DNA from: Pycnococcus provasolii | Lineage: Eukaryota > Chlorophyta > Pseudoscourfieldiophyceae > Pseudoscourfieldiales | NCBI GenBank assembly: GCA_049487715.1 | Contig: CP150550.1 | Coordinates: 62,001 to 126,000, forward strand | DNA length: 64,000 bases | Reading direction: 5' to 3' | Shown here: positions 1 to 7,760 of the stretch, one piece after another | Numbering within the stretch: the first letter of the stretch is position 1 | How the letters are laid out: every line of letters begins with the position of its first letter | Position numbers and translations under genes: made by a program | The notes under the pieces: model-generated | The model's database searches: none | Seen by the model: the letters and a program-made list of their open reading frames with translations, nothing else | Told to the model about the DNA's origin: nothing

Positions 1-758
1 CGAAGCGCTGCGCACGCTCACGTCGCGGAATCCCTGCATAACGCTCGTGATGTGCAAGCGCATCGGCGGATCGTGGCTGAATCGTTCGTAGTACTCGATC
101 GTCACGCGGTCGCCGTGGATGGGCGGCGTGACAAAACAAACTTGCGATCAGGGCGAATGTCGTCGTGCGTGTAGTACAGCGTCGTCCCTTCGTTGCTGTA
201 GATGAACAGGTCGCACGCGCCATCGGCGCACTGTGGGATATAAAACACGCTGAAGTGGATCGTGAGCGACGTAGTCTGTGGTGCATCAATCATCATCTTC
301 CGGATGTGTGCGCCGTCAAACAGCTGGTAGTGCGTTCCGTTGTCCTTCGACCCCACGCCGTTCGGTCCAATTTCCAGAGGCACGCCGTACGCCATCGGTG
401 GCTTAGACGCACCACGCACGTACGTTCCCTCCTGTCCGTTCGTCGCCTCGACACCTCCATTCGCGGACGACGCCTCCTCGAGCTCCGTGCGCCTCGCCAT
501 GTCGTTCTCAATTTCACGCGCATTCGACTCCAGCAAGGTATTGTCCCACGTGGCGAGTTGAATTTTGTCAGGTGGCGTGGTAACTCCGTTGACGATCGCC
601 TTGATCATGGTATCCGTTCTTGGTGCGACGGGCGTGTTGGCCATGACTGGTTCGTTCATGTCCGCCGCAAAAGTGAGCGTGGCTTGTGATGATGCGAGCA
701 TGATGATAAGGGAAATAGCGGCTGACATCACAGCAGCAGAGTTCATCACCATCATCAT
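1..758 (-). CDS. Secreted trypsin-like serine peptidase, N-terminal part; partial and frame-broken
   Basis: The gene reads leftwards and leaves the window at base 1. It starts with a clear signal peptide (hydrophobic segment ending ...SQATLTFAA). After a polar stretch comes a beta-rich region with the pattern SVFYIPQCADGACDLFIYS, then TPPIHGDRVTIEYY and a segment ending in MQGFRDVSV. This order (sheet, LFIYS, GDxVxIEYY, GxR) is what I know from the region before the catalytic domain of lysyl-endopeptidase/trypsin-like peptidases, so the catalytic triad would lie outside the window. The frame breaks near 131-140, where ACAAA occurs twice in tandem. Reading one copy restores KFV-TPPIHGD, so the locus carries a 5-bp duplication or an assembly error. 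Family assignment is moderate; the coding nature of both halves is clear. Confidence 0.6.
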
Positions 759-1129
759 CCTGAAGAACAGCGGCAGCGTGTTGCGTGTTTTGGTGACTCC
801 ACACTCTCACCTCGAGAGGCACGGCGCCAGCGATGATTGATCGTATTGTGCGTGTTGACTTGAGGCTTGCAAACACCAACCATCCTTCCTCCGACTTCAT
901 CATTGTATTGCGGCGTTCAACTGTTGTCCACTACTACATCTAAAGCCTATATTGACAAAACTGTGCACACCGGAGGTGGCGCGGTAGTTCTTCCGCGTCG
1001 GAGGTGCCGCGGGAACCGTCGCAAAGTCCGTCAGCGCGTACGATATGACCATCAGCGACACGCAGTACGGAGCGGCGAAAAGATACGTGACTAGGTGGTG
1101 AGTGGTGATGGCGATGGCGGAGATGGTGT

Positions 1130-1180
1130 CGTTTTTTCGCCACCTCCAGGAGAGGTCCTCCTGGAGGTGGCGAAAAAACG
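1130..1180. repeat. Perfect 23-bp inverted repeat (hairpin) with 5-nt loop
   Basis: Arms at 1130-1152 and 1158-1180 are exact reverse complements around the loop AGGTC. The arms begin CGTTTTTTCGCC and carry the core CACCTCCAGGAG. A further part-copy of the core (ACCTCCAGGAGGACCTC) follows at about 1184-1200. No gene is attached to it. It may be a relic of a small inverted-repeat element or a structured RNA end. Confidence 0.85.
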
Positions 1181-1470
1181 ATCACCTCCAGGAGGACCTC
1201 TCCACAACGGGGCGTTAGGTCGGCGGAGAACAACGGGGCGATAGGTCGGCCCTCCACCAAACCGGTACGAGAGTACGGGCACTCAGGTCGTGCTTCCTAG
1301 AAATACTCTCCTGTTATAACGGGCGATTTAGTCTGCCCCACTAACTGCCCCACTAATTTTTGGTCGGCACGCCCCCGACCACTTTGGGGATTCGCCCTTG
1401 GTCTTGCACCACTAGGACCATGCTAAAACTCAATTATTCCATTCTCCAGAAAGGAAGAAAAAAGGGGTTT

Positions 1471-1696
1471 GGATCTATCAAGAAAAGGTCGAAACCGATC
1501 GAGCGTCTTCAGTCGTCTCGACCTGTACGCCCCTACAAAACGGGGGACAAGTTCCCGACAACCAAGTAGGGTATCTTAGTAGGGGGGGTGTGGGTCACCT
1601 GTGTGGATCTATCAAGAAAAGGTCGAAACCGATCGAGCGTCTTCAGTCGTCTCGACCTGTACGCCCCTACAAAACGGGGGACAAGTTCCCGACAAC
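1471..1696. repeat. 92-bp direct duplication, 134-bp period
   Basis: The segments 1471-1562 and 1605-1696 read identically by eye, starting GGATCTATCAAGAAAAGG and ending TTCCCGACAAC. They are separated by 42 bp. Perfect identity suggests a recent tandem duplication of non-coding DNA. Confidence 0.85.
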
Positions 1697-2184
1697 AAGT
1701 TCCCCGACAAAAAAGAAAAGTCGTTCCCGAAGCAGCAGAATCGGGACTCTCTCACTCTCCCTCCTTCCGACCTAGTTTGGCTCGTGGGAGGATTTCTCGC
1801 CCCCTTCCCCCCCCCCTCCTTTTTGTGGCTTAACCCCTAATTCAGGTGGTTAACGCCGAACGAGGCTCTTGACCCCTAAAGTCCCCGGGGATAGCCGCCT
1901 TAGGAACGGTTGTCTTTGTTTCCTTTTACGTGTAACTCTCACCTTTTTCCGGTTTACCTTAAGTACTCCTTCGTAAGTGTACGCGCGGCAGAGCGTACCG
2001 CGGCAACTCAAGGCGCCACCTGCCACACAAGCTTGTGTCTAAGGACCGCACGAAGGTTATACTTGGACTATTTTTTCTTTACCGGGAACCAACGAACCGA
2101 AAATCTCGAAACGTAAATCTCCTGATCCTCGAAACACAGATCTCTAGATCTACAGCATCTTTGGAAATCTCGAAGTGAAATCTT

Positions 2185-2514
2185 TTGGACAACACCACAC
2201 GGCTGCAAATCATGGACGCTATGGCCGCTGAGGGCCTTACTGACGGTATGACGCACCTGAAGCGAGAGAAATCCCGCAACAGCACTACGGACGCCATACT
2301 AAACGCTTTGGACAAAAAGAAATACGACGGGAGGAGAAACAAGTACCGTCGCTGGTTCAAGGCGGTTGTGGAGCAGCTAGAGGAAGTTGGCTTCTACAAC
2401 ATCGAGAGAGACATCAAACTTGAGAACCTTGAAGAGATCGACGAAGAAACCTGGGTGCAGTACTACTCCGTTCCCGACCGACGTTATATCTATACAGCAG
2501 TGATGAACGCGTAG
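2185..2514 (+). CDS. Hypothetical protein (109 aa)
   Basis: An ATG-initiated open frame of 109 residues, rich in charged residues (LKREKSRNS, DKKKYDGRRNKYRRWFK) with a probable helix-rich middle and an acidic segment (LENLEEIDEETW). I do not recognise a family. It ends one base before a Sel1-repeat fragment that lies in another frame, inside a region of relic sequences, so it may be a decayed or chance frame. No signal peptide or membrane segment is visible. Confidence 0.3.
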   Translation: MDNTTRLQIMDAMAAEGLTDGMTHLKREKSRNSTTDAILNALDKKKYDGRRNKYRRWFKAVVEQLEEVGFYNIERDIKLENLEEIDEETWVQYYSVPDRRYIYTAVMNA

Positions 2515-2636
2515 CAGGACTCGCGCACTGCTACCAGCACGGTCTGGGCGTGGCCGCTGATCCTGCGCTGGCGGCACACTGCTACGAGCAGGCGGCTGCG
2601 CGGGGCTACGCGGCGGCGCAGCACAATCTAGGCAAG
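2511..2636 (+). pseudogene. Sel1-like repeat fragment
   Basis: The frame through 2514 and 2550 reads LAHCYQHGLGVAADPALA followed by AHCYEQAAARGYAAAQHNLG. This is one complete Sel1-like repeat (YxxGxGV-D-xxA-xYxxAAxxGxAxAQxNLG). It is preceded by no start codon of its own and is followed by a C-tract (2660-2674) and low-complexity sequence rather than a second repeat. Sel1 proteins normally carry several repeats in tandem, so this looks like an orphan exon or gene fragment. No splice partners could be identified nearby. Confidence 0.7.
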
Positions 2637-2684
2637 CCTAGGGTTTCGCATCCCCTCGCCCCCCCCCCCCCCCCCACTCCCGTG

Positions 2685-3129
2685 TCATTCCCACTGTCGT
2701 CTGCCGCTGCCGCTGATGACGATGTTGTTGTGGTGAAGAGTTTTGCCGATGTCGGCTCTTAATTGACGATTCCCCCTATGAAGAGTTGACGACCCGAGCT
2801 CTTGCAGAATGAGACACGTTGTAGTTTCGAAGTCGGAGTCTGTGACCTCCTTGATGGCGTTCGGTTCGTTAATCGTATTATAATTTTTTCGAAATTTTAT
2901 AACACGGTCAACCACCTCGACGACAAAGGCCTTGAGTGTCGGTTCGGAAAAGAGTTTCTTCATGCCCCCTGGCAGAGGTATGACCAAGGGCTTCTTGACA
3001 TTGCGACATGGCAAGCGATTCTTTCCACCGCCACCACGCAGCGCAAGTACTAAGTGAAGCACAGAGCCACCTTCGATGCCGTAGTCCTCCCCTCCCCCCC
3101 AACTCCCTTACGCAGCTCTCTTTGTTCAT
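2685..3129 (-). pseudogene. NEDD8/RUB1 3' fragment with an unrelated C-terminal tail
   Basis: On the minus strand, 3086-3030 encodes DYGIEGGSVLHLVLALRGG, which matches the C terminus of the ubiquitin-like modifier NEDD8 almost exactly (NEDD8 ends ...LGGSVLHLVLALRGG). Just upstream, 3129-3106 reads MNKESCVR, the place where NEDD8 has MNDEKTA. The two parts are separated by 19 nt of G-rich sequence that does not fit the frame (or by a 25-nt GT...AG unit). The first 45-50 residues of NEDD8 are not found upstream to 3500. After the double glycine the frame stays open for about 115 residues of unfamiliar sequence. Most likely a truncated copy rather than the working gene. Confidence 0.7.
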
Positions 3130-3149
3130 TCTCCATTCTTCATCTCCCA

Positions 3150-3496
3150 CATCTTCGTGAGGTGGTGGAGAATCATGAAGGTGAAGGCCGTGAAGCGCTG
3201 AGCGTATGGCGTTGTTGCAGTGTGCTTGTTGCAGTGTGTGACGCGGAGACTTTTGGTTTTTTTGGGAATAATTTTTTTTTTTTTTTTGTGTGTGTGAAAG
3301 CGTAACAATCAAAAGGTGAGTAGAGGATGGGATGACTCACCATGACTCCGTCATGATTGATGACCGTCATAATACTTCACCACAAAATGGCCTTGTATGG
3401 GCCCGGTATTACTAGTTTCTTGTAAAAGACTTCTATGTAACGTCAAACCCACGTATGTAACTTCACGAAAATGTTGAAAATGTTCACGGAAATGTT
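3150..3496. other. Intergenic, AT-rich, no gene seen
   Basis: This stretch contains a T-tract (3270-3287) and a TG run. I see no coding signature on either strand. Confidence 0.5.
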
Positions 3497-4785
3497 TTAC
3501 ACTTTTGCGAACAGCCTTGGTGCTTCTTGGCGCCATGGCAGCTCCACGTCACCGAGCTCCGCAAGCTTCGCCTCCACCTGATCTGCGTCGGAGTCATCCC
3601 AACTCTGGTTGTGCGTATGCACAATGTGCTCACGCACAGCCTCGCAAGGGTACCCAAGCAGTCGTCCGATCGTCGCCTTGTCCTTCGGCGAGTCGGGAAC
3701 CATCGCAGCCTGCGCACCCATCTCGGTCAGTGCCTCCGCGCGCGACGTAAATCCAACCGGCGACGTCGCGTGAACGATAAGGCTAATCGCCTGCGGCTCA
3801 CCACTTCGCGTTGCGATCGATAGCACGGCGTCAACGCCATCATCCTTGTCCGCCATTCTCAACAGGCGAACAACAAGCGGGTTGTGTGTCCACGCCTCAT
3901 CCGGCCGCGCGGCGGCCCACAGCTGCACGATGCACAAACCTCGCTGTCCTGCAAGCAGTGCCGCAAGCTCGCCAGCCTGCTGTACGGCGCCCGCGACGTC
4001 CACGTTATCGTCGCCGTCGTCTGACACGTTTGCGCGCGTTGCGGCGGCGGTGTCTCCGTCGCGCCACGGCGCGGCATTCTCACCGACGTCTTCCAAGAGA
4101 GTCTTGAGGGTAGCAGTCCGAGTGGCAGAAGCCAGCTGAATTCCCTTTCCCTTGGCTCCTGACGCGGATCTGCGTGCGGGTGTCGCTGCGCTTCGCACCA
4201 TGTCTGCGAACGCCTCCTGTCCAACGGATTTGAGTTTTGTGATAAAAGAATTTTGTTAGCCAATAAATAAATCAAATAAAACGCACTCAGCAAATCCGAG
4301 TAGACTAGAGAACGTACCGGATTGTCGCTTCCCTTCGTGAGTTCGCACCACCGTTCGGCGGCTCGGCGTAGCAGGTTCGCCGGTAGGTCGTCCGCCTTTC
4401 CCGTGGGCGTCATGTGCGCAGGTTGTCCTGCGTTGTCAAGCGTAACTTTAACCTTCAGGCCGCTGACGACGCCGTCGACAGCTGATGACGACGACGACGA
4501 CGACGACGACGAAGACCCTCCCACAAATCCGGAACCTTTCGCGACTTTCTTCGGCGCCGGCCTGATTTCCAGCCACGACGGGAGTCCGTCCTGCGAGGTG
4601 ACGTGGAAGACGTCGCCTGGTCGAGGAGGCGTGGCCGCCATGGTCACGCGCGTGTGCCTTGCCCGTTGACGCAGCGGGAGGCAGCGTCGACCGTGCTGCG
4701 GCGCGGTGCGCACACACCGTGACGACGCGACTAGCCCCGCCGTCATTTCTTTGTCGTTGTTGTTGCGGAAGGAGAGGGCAAACAA
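3497..4785 (-). CDS. Conserved-looking hypothetical, probably plastid-targeted; two exons
   Basis: Exon 1 is 4785-4318 and exon 2 is 4216-3497, joined across a 101-nt intron with donor GTACGT and acceptor ...GACAG, giving about 395 residues. The join restores one frame (...GSDNP|EAFADMVR...). The first 48 residues (FRNNN...CVRTAPQHGRRCLPLRQRARHTRV) look like an organelle transit peptide, followed by MAATPPRPGDVFHVTS and PSWLEIRPAPKKVAKG. A serine run lies near residue 95. The C-terminal half carries an alpha/beta-like part (ISLIVHATSPVGF, IGRLLGYPCEAVREHIV) and ends LPWRQEAPRLFAKV. I do not recognise a family. An in-frame internal start at MAATPPRP is possible. A TTCGGGGTT motif lies 34 bp upstream of the ATG. 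Confidence 0.75.
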
Positions 4786-4818
4786 GTGGATAAGGCGGGC
4801 GCAAACCCCTAACCTGTT

Positions 4819-4827
4819 TTCGGGGTT
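4819..4827. promoter_or_regulatory. TTCGGGGTT motif
   Basis: Exact 9-mer 34 bp upstream of the minus-strand start at 4785. It is one of seven copies found between genes in this window (see findings). Function is inferred from position only. Confidence 0.4.
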
Positions 4828-4922
4828 GGTCGCCTGGTGCGGCCTTGTGTGGAACCCCCCCGTCTATTCTGTGATTGGATCGTTTTCAAAAGCTGTATTG
4901 AAGAATTTTATTTACACATATT

Positions 4923-6110
4923 TTAAGGTTCTTGACGCAGTCGAAGGAATGCCATGGGAGCGTACACGCGAACTTTCAAGTCGGAGCGGTCAATGTCGTG
5001 GCCACCTTCGACGACACCCCAGTTGACCGCCTGCCACTCCTCCTCAACACGTGGAAGCAGCACGGGCAGAGACACTTGAGGATCGCCGAAGCGAAGCTTG
5101 CGTGCCTCATCGCGAAGTTCGTCGTCGTCGGTGGCTGGATATTCGCTGGAATTGTTGATCCACGCGTCGTCGAGCGGCTCGTGCAGTCGATGGAAAAGCG
5201 CGATTCCAAGTGCGACGGACTTGCACGACGAGCAGAGCGCATCCAGCGCGGTGAGCTCCGCATCGTCGAGTGACTTGGCGTGCCTCCGAACGGCGTCTTC
5301 CGTCTCTTCCGACTGCGGCGCGCCGAGCAGGCTGTCGGACGGCACGAGCGTCGCGCCGTCTCCCAGCACGTTCTCGACACGACGCAAGACGGGATCCAGC
5401 AGAGCCGCCTGCACCTTGGAGAGCTGTGAGCTGAGTTTGTTGACGTGCGCCTGATCTTCTTCGGACGGCTGGAAGGCGGGGTGCAGCGCCCGTCCCTCGC
5501 TGGGGTTGCGACACAGCGCGCCGTCCGTGTGCAGGTGTTTGATGAGGTTTTCGACAATGTCGTTTCGCATGTACGGCGTTCTGTCAACAGACGTGGACGA
5601 GATCGCCATGAGCGGCATGGTGAACGGCCTGATTGCGCGTGCGTCTTGGTACTCCCACTCCGCCGCGACAGCCTGAGCGAGCGTCTGCGACGCGAACGTG
5701 AGTGGTCGACGTGCGGGCGTTCTCAGGACGGACCCGTCGAGCGTGACGACGTACGCCTTTGCGTTTCCTTGGTACTGCACGCCAGCCCTTCGGTAGAATC
5801 TCTGCGACGTTCCATCTTCGCGGAGGTTGAGTTTCGCGCCGACGTTGTCGTCAACAACAACGTTATCCTCCAAGGTTTCCGATGTGCTTGCACTGCTTTG
5901 GGATGACGACGACGATCCAAACGTGGCCCTTGCGGCGGCAAAACCCAAGGTGGTGGGAAAGCGAAGGGGAGCAGTGAGTGACAGTGAGCAAGGCGATAAA
6001 GGCACCACCATAAAGGCAGCGTGAGGAGTAGTGATCACGCTTCTACTACAACGCAAAGGCGTTACTGTTAACATTGATGTTATGGACACCTTTAGCGTGG
6101 ACGACAACAT
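4923..6110 (-). CDS. ATP12: ATP12-type chaperone for mitochondrial F1-ATPase assembly
   Basis: ATP12 (ATPAF2) binds the F1 alpha subunit during ATP synthase assembly in the mitochondrial matrix. The sequence shows the family landmarks in order: QRFYRRAGVQY, VVTLDGSVLRTPARRPLT, AVAAEWEYQ, FTMPLMAISSTSVDRT, LHTDGALCRN, then the C-terminal LTALDALCSSCKSVALGIAL and NWGVVEGGHDIDRSDL. The N terminus (MLSSTLKVSITSMLTVTPLRC...) is rich in Ser, Thr and Arg as expected for a mitochondrial presequence. I chose the start at 6110, giving 395 residues; an alternative start at 6011 (MVVPLSP) gives 362. The open frame runs further upstream through poly-Phe/Leu low complexity, which I take to be non-coding. 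Confidence 0.9.
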   Translation of the reverse strand: MLSSTLKVSITSMLTVTPLRCSRSVITTPHAAFMVVPLSPCSLSLTAPLRFPTTLGFAAARATFGSSSSSQSSASTSETLEDNVVVDDNVGAKLNLREDGTSQRFYRRAGVQYQGNAKAYVVTLDGSVLRTPARRPLTFASQTLAQAVAAEWEYQDARAIRPFTMPLMAISSTSVDRTPYMRNDIVENLIKHLHTDGALCRNPSEGRALHPAFQPSEEDQAHVNKLSSQLSKVQAALLDPVLRRVENVLGDGATLVPSDSLLGAPQSEETEDAVRRHAKSLDDAELTALDALCSSCKSVALGIALFHRLHEPLDDAWINNSSEYPATDDDELRDEARKLRFGDPQVSLPVLLPRVEEEWQAVNWGVVEGGHDIDRSDLKVRVYAPMAFLRLRQEP

Positions 6111-6214
6111 GGATGGCGGACAGGACTCCTCAGGAGGACAGAGCCACTCACTGGGACAGAAATGGGAAACGAAAGGAAAGACGGGCGAAAAGGCGAGGGA
6201 CAACAAGGGACAAC

Positions 6215-6340
6215 AAGGGACAGGGAGAAGGAGAAGGAGAAGGAGAAGGGAGGGAGGAACCCGAACCGAACCAGAAACCCTAACTAGAACAGGTTCGCGC
6301 AAGAAAAAGAAAAAGAAAAAGAAGAAGAAAAAAGGGAGGA
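6215..6340. repeat. Purine-rich low-complexity tracts
   Basis: An (AGGAGA)-type run at about 6222-6252 is followed by an (AAAAAG)-type run at 6300-6335, in the intergenic space between ATP12 and the mitochondrial carrier gene. No gene is visible between 6111 and 6714. Confidence 0.7.
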
Positions 6341-6714
6341 AGGACCGCCCCCGAAACCGTCCATGAAAACCTTTAGAGAATAGAGACCTACTGTACCCTC
6401 CAGGAGCTGTCCCCGGGCAGCCCGGGGCCCCCTGTTCTTGGTGAGGTGTGAGCCTGTGAGGTGTGGGCTGGGCTGTGTGCATCTCTAATAGGTCGAGAGC
6501 ATCTGGTAGAGGAGGCTGGTCAGTCAACCTTTGAGTGAGGCTTTGCTTTTCAGCCTCTCTCTCCTTGGTCTTGGAGGGAGTGCGGCCGGCCCCAGGTTCA
6601 GGTTCCTCTCTAGATTCGATCGGGGTAGGGTAGGGGATATCCTTATCGCACCCTCCCCTCCCGAACCCAACCTCCAACACGGAGTACACACACTAGTACA
6701 GATAGATAAACTTT

Positions 6715-7680
6715 ATGGCGGCAGCAGGTACAAGTGGACCTCTCGAGGGACCCGCGTCGCAGACGTCTGCGCCTATGGCCGCCGCCGCGCCTAAAACTGC
6801 CGCGGAAACTGCCATACTCGGAGACATTCTGCTCAACTTCGGACTGTCCGGATTCTCCAACATGGCGGCGGCTGCCGTCACCAACCCCATCGACGTACTC
6901 AAAGTCAAACTGCAACTCGACAAAACAAACAACTCCATGATGCAGCGAGTCACCAACCTAGTCAGAGACGAGGGCGCCGCAGGACTCTTCACCAGAGGAC
7001 TGCCCGCGTCTCTCATGCGAGAGGGGGTCTACGGAACAATCAGACTCGGCGCGTACGATCAAATCAAGTCGCAGCTGGACCACGTCGGAATACCGGCGCT
7101 TTCCGAGGGAAGCGCGCTCGGAAAGGTCGTCGCCGCGGGAACGGCGGGTGCGATAGGGTCCGCTATTGGCTCGCCCACAGAGCTCGTCAAGGTGAAGATG
7201 CAGGCGACGGGGTGGGCGGAGAGCGAGAAGCCGTTCACAACGACACTCTGCTGCTGGAAGCGAGTCGTGCGTACCGAGGGAATCAGCGGGCTCTTCTGCG
7301 GTGCCAAGGCGTTTGTCGTCCGAAGCTCAGTTCTCACAGGCACGCAAATCCCGAGCTACGAGGTGTCCAAGCACTACCTCAAAGAACACGGAATCATGGA
7401 GGAGGGAACCACGCTTCACCTCACGGCGTCCATGGCTGCCGGGCTCGCAGCCACCGCAACGTGCTCGCCGTTCGACTTCATCAAAACACGAATGATGAAC
7501 GAAGGTGCGAGGTACGACTACAACAGCTGGAAGTGCTTCACGCAGTCGGTGGCGAAGGAAGGACCGCTGTCGCTGTACAAGGGTGCCTTCGCCAACTGGC
7601 TCCGGTTGGGACCGCACACCATCGTCACGTTCCTCGTGTACGAGCGTGCACGCGATTGGTTTGGCGTCAAACCTGTATAG
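6715..7680 (+). CDS. Mitochondrial carrier (SLC25) family protein
   Basis: A 321-residue protein of standard carrier length with three repeats, each with the PxDxxKxK-type signature: NPIDVLKVKLQL, SPTELVKVKMQ and SPFDFIKTRMM. Each is followed about 30 residues later by the Gly-rich partner helix (GAAGLFTRGLPASLMRE, ISGLFCGAKAFVVRS, LSLYKGAFANWLRLGP). Such proteins exchange small metabolites across the inner mitochondrial membrane through six helices. The spacing and the NMAAAAVTNPID start resemble the uncoupling-protein/dicarboxylate/KMCP1 group, but the substrate cannot be set from sequence by eye. The first 35 residues are Ala-rich and poorly conserved. Single exon; the ATG at 6715 is the first in frame, with in-frame alternatives downstream (for example MAAAAPKT). 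Confidence 0.93.
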   Translation: MAAAGTSGPLEGPASQTSAPMAAAAPKTAAETAILGDILLNFGLSGFSNMAAAAVTNPIDVLKVKLQLDKTNNSMMQRVTNLVRDEGAAGLFTRGLPASLMREGVYGTIRLGAYDQIKSQLDHVGIPALSEGSALGKVVAAGTAGAIGSAIGSPTELVKVKMQATGWAESEKPFTTTLCCWKRVVRTEGISGLFCGAKAFVVRSSVLTGTQIPSYEVSKHYLKEHGIMEEGTTLHLTASMAAGLAATATCSPFDFIKTRMMNEGARYDYNSWKCFTQSVAKEGPLSLYKGAFANWLRLGPHTIVTFLVYERARDWFGVKPV

Positions 7681-7760
7681 TCAAATGCTAAGATTGCTCA
7701 TGCAGTAGTCCTAATGGAATGGAGTTTTACATTTTGTTATACACTAAAAAAAATTTGCCT

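Larger units (their letters stand above)
759..2184. other. Gene-poor stretch with repeats
   Basis: I see no convincing gene here. The stretch holds a perfect hairpin (1130-1180), a 92-bp direct duplication (1471-1562 and 1605-1696) and homopolymer runs near 1806-1821. Base composition is less GC-rich than in the surrounding genes. Short open frames overlap the repeats but carry no recognisable motifs. Confidence 0.6.

Noticed and set aside
6111-6689. Upstream extension of the ATP12 frame with poly-Phe and poly-Leu
   Set aside because: The residues come from purine-rich simple repeats on the other strand and precede a normal mitochondrial presequence.
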